Origin: Hanstruepera neustonica
Lineage (GTDB): Bacteria; Bacteroidota; Bacteroidia; Flavobacteriales; Flavobacteriaceae
DNA length: 64,000 bases
Assembly (NCBI RefSeq): GCF_002895005.1
Contig: NZ_POWF01000006.1
Coordinates: 108,957-172,956 of the forward strand
Reading direction: 5' to 3'
The notes beneath the pieces were generated by a model that was not told the origin of the DNA, made no database searches, and saw only the letters and a list, made by a program, of their open reading frames with translations. Made by a program: the position numbers and the translations under genes. Positions 9,408 to 18,557 of the stretch are shown here, one piece after another. Each line of letters starts with the position of its first letter. The first letter of the stretch is position 1.

Positions 9408-10202
9408 ATGATAAAAGTTTGTCTGTTAGGAGCTGGCAATGTCGCTACACATCTTTATAAGGCCTTCAAAAGTGCCCAGGATGTCCATATCGTTCAATGG
9501 TATAATAGGGATTTAAAAAAGATATCGACATATAAGAATGATGTGACTATTATTGATGATATATCAAAATTATCAGAGGCCGATATATATATAATTGCCG
9601 TTAGCGACGATGCTATTTCAACATTATCAACTACGCTTCCTTTTGAAAATAGACTAGTAGCACATACATCAGGCAGTGTGAATATTCATGATTTGGATAA
9701 AAAAAATAGACGCGGTGTGTTCTATCCGCTTCAAACATTTTCAAAAGAGGTGCCTATTGATTTTAATGAGATCCCAATTTGTTTGGAAGCTCTGGATAAA
9801 AACGATTTAGATATTTTAACCCATTTAGCAGAAGCCATTGGAAGTACATGGTACAAAATAAGCACCGAACAACGCCAAACGCTTCATGTAGCCGCCGTGT
9901 TTGTGAATAATTTTACGAACCAGCTGTACCGAATAGCCCATGAAATCAGTGATGCCAAAAACATCAATTTTGAAATTTTAAAACCCCTGATCTCGGAGAC
10001 TGCTAAAAAAATTCAAGAAGTATCACCCTATATGGCACAAACAGGGCCAGCGAAACGCAACGATAAAAAAACCATCAAAAAGCATCTGAAACTTCTTGAA
10101 AAGGAAAACCATAAAGCTATTTATGAACTTCTTACGGAATCCATAAAAAAAACACACGGTGTTTCATCTCCGCCAAGAACCAGAAAAGAAAAAAGCAAAT
10201 AA
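9408..10202 (+). CDS. Rossmann-fold NAD(P)-binding protein with DUF2520 domain
   Basis: 264 residues from the ATG at 9408. The N-terminal MIKVCLLGAGNVATHLYKAF is a Rossmann dinucleotide-binding GxGxxA-type loop; AHTSGSVNIHDL and RRGVFYPLQTFS are typical of the family, and the C-terminal half (from about residue 130) is the helical DUF2520 domain similar to the dimerisation part of P5C reductases. The reaction is unknown. The frame also runs back to a TTG at 9366, but the extra residues are not part of the fold. It is cotranscribed with kdsC four bases downstream. Confidence 0.85.
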   Translation: MIKVCLLGAGNVATHLYKAFKSAQDVHIVQWYNRDLKKISTYKNDVTIIDDISKLSEADIYIIAVSDDAISTLSTTLPFENRLVAHTSGSVNIHDLDKKNRRGVFYPLQTFSKEVPIDFNEIPICLEALDKNDLDILTHLAEAIGSTWYKISTEQRQTLHVAAVFVNNFTNQLYRIAHEISDAKNINFEILKPLISETAKKIQEVSPYMAQTGPAKRNDKKTIKKHLKLLEKENHKAIYELLTESIKKTHGVSSPPRTRKEKSK

Positions 10203-10205
10203 AGC

Positions 10206-10736
10206 ATGGAAGATAAAAGCTACAAAGAATACCTAAAACACATTACGACCTTTATATTTGATATAGATGGTGTTTTGACCGATGGCACAGTCATGGTTAC
10301 CACATCAGGAGACATGTTGCGCACTATGAATATTAAAGATGGTTATGCCCTAAAAACGGCAGTTGATAAAGGCTATAACATTTGTGTCATTTCCGGGGGT
10401 TCCAACGAAGGTGTTCGGGTTCGGTTGAACGGTTTAGGTGTTACCGATGTATTTTTAGGTGCTCATAACAAAATCGAACAATTAAATACCTACGCGACTT
10501 CCAAAGACATCGATTTAAAAAATGTCCTGTATATGGGAGACGATATTCCCGATTTACCCGTTATGAAATTGGTTGGTTTGCCCACCTGCCCTCAAGATGC
10601 TGTTCCAGAAATTAAGGCTATTTCAAAATACGTGTCACATAAAAATGGTGGTAAAGGCGCCGCACGCGATGTTATTGAACAAGTCCTCAAAGTCCAAGAC
10701 AAATGGCTAGATAGCTTTGATGCTAAATACGATTAA
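10206..10736 (+). CDS. kdsC: KdsC-type HAD phosphatase (KDO 8-phosphate phosphatase)
   Basis: 176 residues. DIDGVLTDG at residues 19-27 is HAD motif I with the nucleophile Asp19 and acid/base Asp21; VISGGSN is motif II, and MGDDIPDLPVM carries the motif IV Asp pair. The absence of a cap domain and the DGVLTDG wording place it in the KdsC/YrbI group, which dephosphorylates 3-deoxy-manno-octulosonate 8-phosphate for lipopolysaccharide core synthesis. It sits three bases behind the DUF2520 gene, a common pairing in flavobacteria. Confidence 0.88.
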   Translation: MEDKSYKEYLKHITTFIFDIDGVLTDGTVMVTTSGDMLRTMNIKDGYALKTAVDKGYNICVISGGSNEGVRVRLNGLGVTDVFLGAHNKIEQLNTYATSKDIDLKNVLYMGDDIPDLPVMKLVGLPTCPQDAVPEIKAISKYVSHKNGGKGAARDVIEQVLKVQDKWLDSFDAKYD

Positions 10737-10777
10737 CCCATGAATCATCATACCATTACTTAATTAAATCATTGTCT

Positions 10778-10813
10778 CATTAACTCATTATCACATTAAC
10801 CCATTAACTCATT
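10778..10813. repeat. Short direct repeat in the kdsC-ubiA gap
   Basis: A 12-base unit CATTAACTCATT occurs exactly at 10778-10789 and 10802-10813 with a degenerate CACATTAACC between them. The second copy runs into the TTG start of the UbiA gene. Probably slipped-strand expansion; no regulatory role can be read. Confidence 0.5.
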
Positions 10814-11726
10814 GAATATCTTAAACCTCATTCGCTGGAAAAACCTTTTAATGATTGCCCTTGTGCAATACCTCATTAAATATACCTTATTGGTTCCTTT
10901 TGGAATTGATATAACACTCAATTGGTTTGGATTTTCCCTATTGGTATTGGCAACAGTAAGCATTGCTGCTGCTGGAAACATCATCAATGATATTTATGAT
11001 ATGGAAACTGATTCGATCAACAAGCCAGATGAAGTGATTGTTGGAAAAAGCATTTCTGAAAAAATGGCCTATAATCTATTTATAGGATTTAATGTTATTG
11101 GTGTTTTAGTTGGGTTTTATCTATCGCACCTGGTTGGAAGGAGTGGTTTCTTTGCAATTTTTGTCATCATCTCGGCGCTTCTCTATATCTATGCTAGTTA
11201 CCTAAAACAAATGATGCTTATTGGTAATTTGGTAATTTCTGCATTGGTTGCCATGAGCTTGATATTGGTGGGCTTATTCGAATTACTACCAGCCATTACA
11301 CCACAAAATCAGGAAACCCAATTAACATTTTTCAAGATTATTTTTGATTACGCGGTGGTTGCCTTTTTATTAAATCTGGTTCGCGAACTTATTAAAGACA
11401 TACAGGATATTGATGGGGACCACAAAGCAGGTATGAATACCTTGCCCATTGCCATTGGGCGCGAACGCGCCACAAAAGTCGCATTTGGCATAGCCCTTAT
11501 CCCACTATGCTTAGTGGTTTATTATGTGGTAACCTATCTCTATAAACAATCACTGGTAGTCCTCTATTTTCTCATTTTTATTGTGGCTCCATTAATCTAT
11601 TTGATTATTAAATTATATACCGCTGAAACCAAACAGGACTTGAAAAAGTTGAGCAACCTAACCAAGCTCATTATGCTTTTTGGTGTAATCTCTTTGTTAC
11701 TCTATAAATTTGTACTTTTAGATTAA
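10812..11726 (+). CDS. UbiA-family prenyltransferase (geranylgeranylglycerol-phosphate transferase-like)
   Basis: 304 residues with about eight or nine transmembrane helices. NIINDIYDMETDSINKPDE at about residue 57 is the first Asp-rich prenyl-diphosphate site and RELIKDIQDIDGDHKAGMNTLP the second. The enzyme joins an isoprenoid diphosphate to an acceptor in the membrane; Bacteroidota members resemble the geranylgeranylglyceryl phosphate synthase branch, but the acceptor cannot be read. An in-frame stop at 10797 and no in-frame ATG before residue 14 make TTG at 10812 the likely start. It overlaps Maf by one base. Confidence 0.85.
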   Translation: MNILNLIRWKNLLMIALVQYLIKYTLLVPFGIDITLNWFGFSLLVLATVSIAAAGNIINDIYDMETDSINKPDEVIVGKSISEKMAYNLFIGFNVIGVLVGFYLSHLVGRSGFFAIFVIISALLYIYASYLKQMMLIGNLVISALVAMSLILVGLFELLPAITPQNQETQLTFFKIIFDYAVVAFLLNLVRELIKDIQDIDGDHKAGMNTLPIAIGRERATKVAFGIALIPLCLVVYYVVTYLYKQSLVVLYFLIFIVAPLIYLIIKLYTAETKQDLKKLSNLTKLIMLFGVISLLLYKFVLLD

Positions 11727-12313
11727 TGTTACATCAAATTCTGAAAGACTATCACATTATTCTAGCTTCAGGTTCACCCAGAAGACAACAATTCTTTAAG
11801 GATTTAGGCCTCGATTTTGAAGTGCGATTAAAACCCTTAAAAGAAGAATATCCTAATAGATTAAAACATTTTGAGATCAGTGATTATTTAGCCCAATTAA
11901 AAGCACTACCATTTAAAGACGAATTAAAACCACATGAAATCCTAATTACCAGCGATACCATTGTTTGGCATAATCATGAGGCCTTAGGCAAGCCCACGTC
12001 ACATGAGCATGCAGTGAATATGATAAAATCATTAAGTGGTTCAACCCACGAAGTCATTACATCGATTTGCTTTACAACCCAACAAATTCAAAAGACGGTA
12101 AATGCGATTACTAAAGTGACTTTTAAAAACCTAACCAATTCAGAAATAGATTATTACATAGAAACATGTAAACCTTTTGATAAGGCCGGCGCATACGGCA
12201 TTCAAGAATGGATAGGGCAAATTGGCATCACAAAAATCGAAGGCTCCTATTTCAATGTTGTTGGCCTTCCCACCCATTTGGTTTACGACACATTGCAGTC
12301 ATTAATTTCATAA
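11726..12313 (+). CDS. maf: Maf-like nucleoside triphosphate pyrophosphatase
   Basis: 195 residues. It opens with the Maf signature LASGSPRRQQFFKDLGLDFEV and has TSDTIVWHNHEALGKP and the FDKAGAYGIQ block with catalytic acidic and Lys residues. Maf proteins hydrolyse dTTP/UTP or modified nucleotides to monophosphates and so clean the nucleotide pool. TAATG overlap with the UbiA gene indicates translational coupling. Confidence 0.92.
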   Translation: MLHQILKDYHIILASGSPRRQQFFKDLGLDFEVRLKPLKEEYPNRLKHFEISDYLAQLKALPFKDELKPHEILITSDTIVWHNHEALGKPTSHEHAVNMIKSLSGSTHEVITSICFTTQQIQKTVNAITKVTFKNLTNSEIDYYIETCKPFDKAGAYGIQEWIGQIGITKIEGSYFNVVGLPTHLVYDTLQSLIS

Positions 12314-12385
12314 TTAGAAGTTAATAAGTTTATATTTTAAGAGGTTTCTGTAGTATCTTTACAAATAAAATCCAGAACAATATTC

Positions 12386-12916
12386 ATGTTTTTAGAAACC
12401 TACCAATCAGAATTAATTATTAGCGCCTCACTGCTAGTTTTATTGTTTATAATTCGTGCAATTGCCAATACAATTATTAAAAAAATAGGCAGGAAATCGG
12501 GTATTAATGAGGCTCGTATTCATTTAATATGCCGTTACGCAACGGTAACACTGTTTCTCATTTGGTTGCTTTTAGAAACCTTTATTTTTGGCGCAGAACT
12601 AAAAGACTTGGCACTGGTATTTTCATCAGTATTTGCAGTAATCGGTATTGCTTTATTTGCTATTTGGTCTATTTTAAGCAATATCACCTCAGGCGTTATT
12701 ATGTTTTTCTCCTTTCCTTACAAAGTAGGTGACAAAATTCAAATTCACGATAAAGATTTCCCAATAGAAGCCATTATTGAAGACATTAGGGCATTTCAAT
12801 TACATTTACGCCAAGATAACGGAGATTTAGTAACCTATCCCAACAACCTAATCCTTCAAAAGGCGGTCACCCTAGTTGAAAAAGATGCCATTGATGAAGG
12901 CGCTGATGCCATTTAG
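12386..12916 (+). CDS. Small-conductance mechanosensitive channel (MscS family)
   Basis: 176 residues: three hydrophobic helices, then the MscS beta domain (NITSGVIMFFSFPYKVGDKIQIHD, VTYPNNLILQKAV). It lacks the C-terminal alpha/beta cage of E. coli MscS, so it is a minimal member. It acts in the inner membrane as a tension-gated pore. A 72-base gap from maf suggests a separate or attenuated transcript. Confidence 0.88.
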   Translation: MFLETYQSELIISASLLVLLFIIRAIANTIIKKIGRKSGINEARIHLICRYATVTLFLIWLLLETFIFGAELKDLALVFSSVFAVIGIALFAIWSILSNITSGVIMFFSFPYKVGDKIQIHDKDFPIEAIIEDIRAFQLHLRQDNGDLVTYPNNLILQKAVTLVEKDAIDEGADAI

Positions 12917-12942
12917 AAAATTTTGTCGTAAATTTCTGTTCT

Positions 12943-14010
12943 ATGGGAAAAAAGAGAACAACTAAATACAAAAAGCACATCGGGCAAGTTCCAGGAGCCA
13001 TTATCTATACTGGCGAAAAAACAGCTCAAAAGTTATTTATCGAGTCTTTTGACTACACAGAAACTACCATCAATGAACAGGAACTGACCAATATTGAAGA
13101 TGTCTTTAGCTACAAAAGCACAGAATCCACAACATGGATCAATATCAACGGACTTAATTACATAGACGAAATTGAAAAAATAGGTAATCACTATGATTTA
13201 CACCCATTAATTCTGGAAGATATTGTAAACACCTCCCAACGTCCTAAAATTGATGAATATGAGGATTACATTTTCATAATCCTCAAAATGCTCTACTACG
13301 ATAAAGATGAAAACATTGTATCAGAACAGGTAAGCTTGGTACTGGGCGATAATTATGTACTCACTTTTCAAGAATCAGAAGGCGATGTATTTGATACTGT
13401 TCGTGACCGACTGCGTCAAGCTAAAGGCCGCATTCGCAATTTAGGTTCCGATTATCTGTTGTATGCCCTCATAGATGCCGTTGTGGATCACTACTACATT
13501 GTCAATGAAACGATGGGTAATAAAGTAGAAGATCTGGAAGATATGCTTTTTGAAGGCGTAATCAAGGAAAACCTTAACAAACAGGTACTCGATCTTAAAA
13601 AAGAACTCCTCAAAGTCCGCAGAGTCATTTTCCCGCTTCGTGAAATCATTAGCCGCGTTGAAAAAAGCGACCACAAGCTCATCAAAAAGAAAACCATTCA
13701 GTTCTATCGTGATATTTATGACCATATCATCCAACTGTCCGATACCATTGATATTTATCGCGAAATGATATTCAGCTTAATGGATATGTACATGACCTCC
13801 ATAAGCAACAAAATGAACGAAGTCATGAAGGTATTGACCATTATGGCAACCATCTTCATTCCACTCACATTCATTGCAGGTATCTACGGTATGAATTTCG
13901 ACCACATGCCAGAACTCCATTATCAGTATAGCTACTACATATTATGGGCCGTAATGATTGCAGTCTTTTTAGGAATGCTCTATTATTTCAAAAGAAAAAA
14001 ATGGCTTTAA
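12943..14010 (+). CDS. corA: CorA-type magnesium/cobalt transporter
   Basis: 355 residues. The large N-terminal cytosolic domain is followed by a long helix and two C-terminal transmembrane helices; the GMN selectivity signature is present as YGMNFDHMPEL near residue 320, just after helix 1 (IMATIFIPLTFIAGI). The very end, FKRKKWL, is the basic tail of the family. Pentameric CorA moves Mg2+ or Co2+ into the cell. ATG at 12943, 26 bases after the MscS gene. Confidence 0.94.
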   Translation: MGKKRTTKYKKHIGQVPGAIIYTGEKTAQKLFIESFDYTETTINEQELTNIEDVFSYKSTESTTWININGLNYIDEIEKIGNHYDLHPLILEDIVNTSQRPKIDEYEDYIFIILKMLYYDKDENIVSEQVSLVLGDNYVLTFQESEGDVFDTVRDRLRQAKGRIRNLGSDYLLYALIDAVVDHYYIVNETMGNKVEDLEDMLFEGVIKENLNKQVLDLKKELLKVRRVIFPLREIISRVEKSDHKLIKKKTIQFYRDIYDHIIQLSDTIDIYREMIFSLMDMYMTSISNKMNEVMKVLTIMATIFIPLTFIAGIYGMNFDHMPELHYQYSYYILWAVMIAVFLGMLYYFKRKKWL

Positions 14011-14066
14011 AGTGCTTGTTTCGTTAAAGAAACTTTAAAACCCAACCCTTCCCTACTTTACTTTAT

Positions 14067-14074
14067 TATATTTG
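14067..14074 (+). promoter_or_regulatory. TAnnTTTG -7 box of the PIG-L gene
   Basis: TATATTTG at 14067-14074 predicts a start near 14081 and overlaps the TTG (14072) that begins the longest open frame, supporting the later ATG at 14096 as the true start. Confidence 0.5.
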
Positions 14075-14095
14075 GCTCTAGCTAACCACGTTATT

Positions 14096-16630
14096 ATGCT
14101 AAAAAGAATACAAGTCACATTTATTTGCCTGTTAATTTCCTTAAGCGCACTAGCGCAACAACCCCAAAAACCTAATGCTTCAGAAATATACGAGTCCATT
14201 AAAAAGTTAAACTTTTTAGGGTCTGTTTTATATGTAGCTGCACATCCCGATGATGAAAACACACGACTCATCTCCTATATGGCGAATGAAGTCAAAGCCA
14301 GAACAGCTTATCTATCACTCACACGTGGTGATGGTGGTCAAAACCTGATAGGTCCTGAAATACGCGAGCTGTTAGGCGTTATTAGAACCCAGGAACTATT
14401 GACTGCTAGACAAATTGATGGCGGTGAGCAACGTTTTACGCGTGCCAATGACTTTGGGTACTCCAAGCATCCAGATGAGACCCTAGAAATTTGGAATAAA
14501 AATGAAGTCTTAAGTGATGTGGTTTTGGCTATCAGACAATTCCAACCCGATATTATTATCAACCGCTTTGACCATAGAACACCAGGTAGCACGCATGGCC
14601 ATCATACCAGTTCGGCCATGTTGAGTGTGGAAGCTTTTGATCTTGCACCAAACAAAGCACAGTTTCCCAAATCCGTAAACGAATTTGGTACTTGGCAACC
14701 CAAGCGCTTGTTTTTCAATACCTCATGGTGGTTTTATGGCAGCCAGGAACGCTTTGAAAAAGCAGACAAGTCCAATTTAATAGGTTTTGATATCGGAACC
14801 TATTATCCATCCTTTGGATTGAGTAATACTGAAATTGCGGCATTGAGCCGGAGCCAGCACAAATCACAGGGTTTTGGTAACACAGGAACCCGTGGTTCTC
14901 AAATGGAATATATTGAATTAATTAAAGGTGACATGCCGTCTGATAAGACCAATCTGTTTGAAGGCATAGATACCAGCTGGAACCGCGTCAAAGGCGGTGA
15001 AGCCATTGGAAACTTATTAAAAGAGGTTGAAACTAATTTCGATTTCAAGAACCCGTCTGCTTCGGTTCCTAAATTGGTTGAGGCCTACACCATGATTCAA
15101 CGATTAGAAGATGAACATTGGAAAACCGTCAAGACCAAAGAAATCAAAAACATTATAGGGGCTTGTTCGGGTCTTTATTTAGAAGCGGTCGCCGAAACCA
15201 ATCAGGCTACCTTAAACGAAACTGTTAATTTGTCGTTAGAAGTAATCAATCGTAGTGATGTTCCCATGAGCTTGGTATCCTATACCAATCCTAATGGACT
15301 TCATGTTAACAAAGGTATTTCTTTGAACAACAACAATATTCTATCATTGGATGAAACATTTAATATTGCTTCATCAACAGACAAAGAAATTATTACCACG
15401 CCCTATTGGCTGACAAAAAAAGGAACTTTAGGCATGTACAACGTTACCGACGAATCCCTTATTGGCAAACCAGAGACACCAGACTATTTTAATGTCGTGT
15501 TCAATCTGGGTATTAATGGGATTACCATTCCTTTCACAAGGCCTGTTGTTTATAAAACTAATGATCCTGTTAAAGGCGAAGTCTATAAACCATTTGAAGT
15601 CATCCCGGAAGCAACGGTTAAAATTGATGAAAAAGTCATCATTTTCAATTCGGATATAGTAAAAGAAATTCCAGTTATCGTTAGGGCTGGTCATAACAAT
15701 TTACAAGCTTCTGTTGAACTATGTGTGCCAGAAAATTGGAATGTACATCCAAAAAATGAAGAAATTTCTATAAAAAATAAAGGTGAAGAACAAATGGTGG
15801 TTTTCAAGGTTATACCTCCTAAAAATCAATCTGAAGGATTTATCAGTCCAATAGTTACAATAGGTAATAACCAGTATTCTGATGAACTGATTGAATTGGA
15901 TTATGAACACATCCCTTTCCAAACGGTTTTGATGCCAAGTGAAAGTAAAATAGTGCGATTGGATATTCAAAAAACAGGTAAAAACATTGCTTATATAGCA
16001 GGTGCTGGTGATGTGGTTCCTGAAAGCTTACAACAGATAGGATATCATGTAGCAACTTTGAATCCTTCAGAAATAACAACAGAAAACTTAAGCCGTTTTG
16101 ATGCTGTAGTTGTTGGTATTCGTGCTTACAATACGGTTGAGGAATTAAAATTCAAACAAGAGGTTCTTTTTGATTTTGTTAAAAATGGTGGCAACATGAT
16201 TGTGCAGTATAACACCAGTAGAGGAACCATTACTGACAACATAGCACCCTACAAATTAGAACTATCCAGAGATCGTGTAACTGATGAATTTGCGGAAGTC
16301 AAATTTTTAGAACCAAATCATCCGTTACTAAATTATCCCAATAAGATTACCCAAAAAGATTTTGAGGGATGGACCCAGGAACGCGGCCTTTATTTTCCCG
16401 ATAATTGGAGCAAGGAGTTCACACCTATCCTGTCCATGCATGATAAAGGTGAATCACCAAAAAAAGGAAGTTTGTTGGTAGCTCAATATGGCAAAGGCTA
16501 TTACATCTACACCGGATTGAGTTTCTTTAGGGAGTTTCCGGCTGGTGTTTCTGGCGCTTACCGCCTGTTTGCCAATATGCTTTCTATTGGAAAAGACACT
16601 ATTGAACCCAATCAAAGTCTTAAAAACTAA
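14096..16630 (+). CDS. Secreted PIG-L family deacetylase with C-terminal ThuA/GATase-like region
   Basis: 844 residues from the ATG at 14096, which begins a signal peptide (MLKRIQVTFICLLISLSALAQ). AAHPDDENTRLISYM is the zinc/catalytic AHPDD motif, and RFDHRTPGSTHGHHTSS supplies the other His ligands of an LmbE-type deacetylase. A long middle part looks beta-rich (NPCBM/NEW3-like), and the last 200 residues (AYIAGAGDVVPESLQQIGY, VVVGIRAYNT, GNMIVQYNTSRG) resemble a ThuA/glutamine-amidotransferase fold. Probably acts on acetylated sugars outside the cytoplasm. Followed directly by a microprotein and a sodium symporter, suggesting release and uptake of the same compound. Confidence 0.85.
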   Translation: MLKRIQVTFICLLISLSALAQQPQKPNASEIYESIKKLNFLGSVLYVAAHPDDENTRLISYMANEVKARTAYLSLTRGDGGQNLIGPEIRELLGVIRTQELLTARQIDGGEQRFTRANDFGYSKHPDETLEIWNKNEVLSDVVLAIRQFQPDIIINRFDHRTPGSTHGHHTSSAMLSVEAFDLAPNKAQFPKSVNEFGTWQPKRLFFNTSWWFYGSQERFEKADKSNLIGFDIGTYYPSFGLSNTEIAALSRSQHKSQGFGNTGTRGSQMEYIELIKGDMPSDKTNLFEGIDTSWNRVKGGEAIGNLLKEVETNFDFKNPSASVPKLVEAYTMIQRLEDEHWKTVKTKEIKNIIGACSGLYLEAVAETNQATLNETVNLSLEVINRSDVPMSLVSYTNPNGLHVNKGISLNNNNILSLDETFNIASSTDKEIITTPYWLTKKGTLGMYNVTDESLIGKPETPDYFNVVFNLGINGITIPFTRPVVYKTNDPVKGEVYKPFEVIPEATVKIDEKVIIFNSDIVKEIPVIVRAGHNNLQASVELCVPENWNVHPKNEEISIKNKGEEQMVVFKVIPPKNQSEGFISPIVTIGNNQYSDELIELDYEHIPFQTVLMPSESKIVRLDIQKTGKNIAYIAGAGDVVPESLQQIGYHVATLNPSEITTENLSRFDAVVVGIRAYNTVEELKFKQEVLFDFVKNGGNMIVQYNTSRGTITDNIAPYKLELSRDRVTDEFAEVKFLEPNHPLLNYPNKITQKDFEGWTQERGLYFPDNWSKEFTPILSMHDKGESPKKGSLLVAQYGKGYYIYTGLSFFREFPAGVSGAYRLFANMLSIGKDTIEPNQSLKN

Positions 16631-16633
16631 CTG

Positions 16634-16735
16634 ATGAATGAATCCAGCTATAAGTGGAAAAAAATGTACACCCTAGTTCTTGTGGCTAATGTGGTGTATT
16701 GGATTGTATTCTATTTAATAATGCAAGCCTTTTAG
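16634..16735 (+). CDS. 33-residue single-helix membrane microprotein before a sodium symporter
   Basis: ATG at 16634, stop TAG at 16733-16735, giving 33 residues. A polar, basic N-terminus (MNESSYKWKKMY) is followed by one hydrophobic helix (TLVLVANVVYWIVFYLIMQAF). It starts three bases after the PIG-L stop and ends one base before the symporter ATG, so all three genes are tightly coupled. Short one-helix proteins beside SSS symporters are known as possible accessory subunits; I infer such a role here. The reading frame, positioning and helix support a real gene although it is very short. Confidence 0.68.
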   Translation: MNESSYKWKKMYTLVLVANVVYWIVFYLIMQAF

Positions 16736-16736
16736 C

Positions 16737-18428
16737 ATGGAAACTTTAGATTGGATTATACTATCATTAACTCTTTTGGCTATAGTTGCCTACGGAACCT
16801 ATCAAACGCGCGGCAGCAAAAACGTACAAGATTATTTAAAAGGTGGCAACACCTCAAAATGGTGGACCATTGGTCTATCGGTAATGGCAACCCAAGCCAG
16901 TGCTATTACATTTTTATCAACACCTGGTCAAGCGTTTAACGATGGCATGGGTTTTGTGCAGTTTTATTTTGGATTACCTATTGCCATGGTGGTCATTTGT
17001 ATGGTGTTTATTCCACTATACCATAAATTGAAAGTTTATACAGCCTATGAATTTCTGGAAAACCGATTCGATCTCAAAACACGAACCCTTACTGCTATAT
17101 TATTTTTAATTCAGCGTGGTTTGGCTGCAGGTATTACCATATTTGCTCCAGCCATCATTCTATCCGTTGTATTAGGATGGAATTTATTGCTATTGAATAT
17201 TATCATAGGGGTTTTGGTGATTATCTATACTGTATCAGGTGGTACGAGAGCTGTTAACGTTACGCAAAAACATCAAATGGTCGTGATTTTCACTGGTATG
17301 ATTATAGCCTTCATTTTGATTGTGAACAAACTCCCTGAAAATATCACATTCAGTAATGCATTGGATATTGCGGGTGCCAGTGGCAAAATGGATATTCTGG
17401 ATTTTTCTTTCGATTTGAATAATCGATACACCTTTTGGAGTGGTATTATTGGAGGAACTTTTTTGATGTTGTCTTATTTCGGCACCGATCAAAGTCAGGT
17501 ACAACGTTATCTTTCGGGGAAATCGGTGAAGGAAATGCAACTCGGTCTATTGTTTAATGGCCTGTTTAAAGTCCCAATGCAATTTTTTATTCTACTAGTT
17601 GGTGTCATGGTGTTCGTATTCTACCAGTTTAATAAAGCGCCTCTTAACTTTAATCCTGTAGCTACTGAAGTGGTTTTAAATACCCAATATGCTGATGAAT
17701 ATAGGCAATTACAAAAAGAACAAGATGCTATTCATGAAACCAAACAATCACTAATTGCGGATTTTATTTCCAATAAAAATGACAAAACCATCGCCCAGGT
17801 AGCCACAACAAATTCGAAAAATGATAGCATTCGGAAACGTGCTCAAACCTTAATTGATAAAGCAGGTGAAGTCAAACAGGTTAAAGTTGAAAGTAATGAC
17901 AAGGATTATGTGTTTATTCATTTTATATTAAACAACCTCCCAAGAGGATTGATTGGGTTACTTTTAGCAGTTATTTTAAGTGCTGCCATGTCCAGCACTT
18001 CCAGCGAACTCAATGCCTTGGCCTCTACCACAACCATAGACCTATATAAACGAAACACTTCTGAAAAAACCGAAACAGAAATGGTAAGTATATCACGATG
18101 GTTTACATTGGCTTGGGGCATATTAGCCATTTTGGTTGCATGTGTGGCTAATCTGGCGGAAAACCTGATTCAATTGGTAAACATCATTGGCTCCATATTT
18201 TATGGTAATGTCCTTGGTATATTTTTATTGGCCTTTTTCTTTAAAAAAATTAAAGGCAATGCAGTTTTCGTCGCTGCCATTATTACCCAAATACTGGTTA
18301 TTTGTCTCTTCTTTTTAAACCAGTATGAAATAATTAATTTACCCTTTCTATGGTTAAATTTTGTGGGATGTGCCATCGTTATGGGTATTGCACATCTACT
18401 TCGCCTTCTAGATAAACAAACCATTTAA
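16737..18428 (+). CDS. Sodium:solute symporter (SSS family)
   Basis: 563 residues, about 13-14 transmembrane helices. The N-terminus (YGTYQTRGSKNVQDYLKGGNTSKWWTIGLSVMATQASAITFLSTPGQ) is the SSS core with helix 1 broken at the substrate site. A charged loop of about 90 residues (340-430) rich in Lys/Glu/Asp splits the later helices, as in several Bacteroidota members. Substrate is unknown; adjacency to a secreted PIG-L deacetylase suggests a sugar or sialic-acid-like compound, by inference only. Confidence 0.9.
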   Translation: METLDWIILSLTLLAIVAYGTYQTRGSKNVQDYLKGGNTSKWWTIGLSVMATQASAITFLSTPGQAFNDGMGFVQFYFGLPIAMVVICMVFIPLYHKLKVYTAYEFLENRFDLKTRTLTAILFLIQRGLAAGITIFAPAIILSVVLGWNLLLLNIIIGVLVIIYTVSGGTRAVNVTQKHQMVVIFTGMIIAFILIVNKLPENITFSNALDIAGASGKMDILDFSFDLNNRYTFWSGIIGGTFLMLSYFGTDQSQVQRYLSGKSVKEMQLGLLFNGLFKVPMQFFILLVGVMVFVFYQFNKAPLNFNPVATEVVLNTQYADEYRQLQKEQDAIHETKQSLIADFISNKNDKTIAQVATTNSKNDSIRKRAQTLIDKAGEVKQVKVESNDKDYVFIHFILNNLPRGLIGLLLAVILSAAMSSTSSELNALASTTTIDLYKRNTSEKTETEMVSISRWFTLAWGILAILVACVANLAENLIQLVNIIGSIFYGNVLGIFLLAFFFKKIKGNAVFVAAIITQILVICLFFLNQYEIINLPFLWLNFVGCAIVMGIAHLLRLLDKQTI

Positions 18429-18484
18429 TCCCTTTTCATTGGTCGTTTTAATCAAAACTCTGCAATCTAAATATCTAAAAATTG

Positions 18485-18530
18485 ATATGTAAAGTTTATT
18501 TGCTAATATGTAAAGTTTATTTTACATTTG
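18485..18530 (+). promoter_or_regulatory. Promoter with 17-bp direct repeats (candidate HTH operator)
   Basis: TTG at 18500-18502 and TACATTTG at 18523-18530 are 20 bases apart, a good Bacteroidota promoter. An exact 17-base repeat ATATGTAAAGTTTATTT lies at 18485-18501 and 18506-18522, a period of 21 bp or two helical turns. The second copy also forms an inverted repeat TGTAAA-N6-TTTACA that runs into the -7 box. A bound repressor would block both promoter elements; the HTH protein encoded downstream at 19015 is the obvious candidate. Confidence 0.72.
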
Positions 18531-18557
18531 TGTTATCAATTTTAAAATCGAACAGTT

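Noticed and set aside
14053..14271. 72-residue leftward frame over the PIG-L start
   Set aside because: Antisense shadow of a strong gene; no start context or known motif.
15428..15694. Leftward 88-residue frame inside the PIG-L gene
   Set aside because: Shadow frame with biased composition and no motif.
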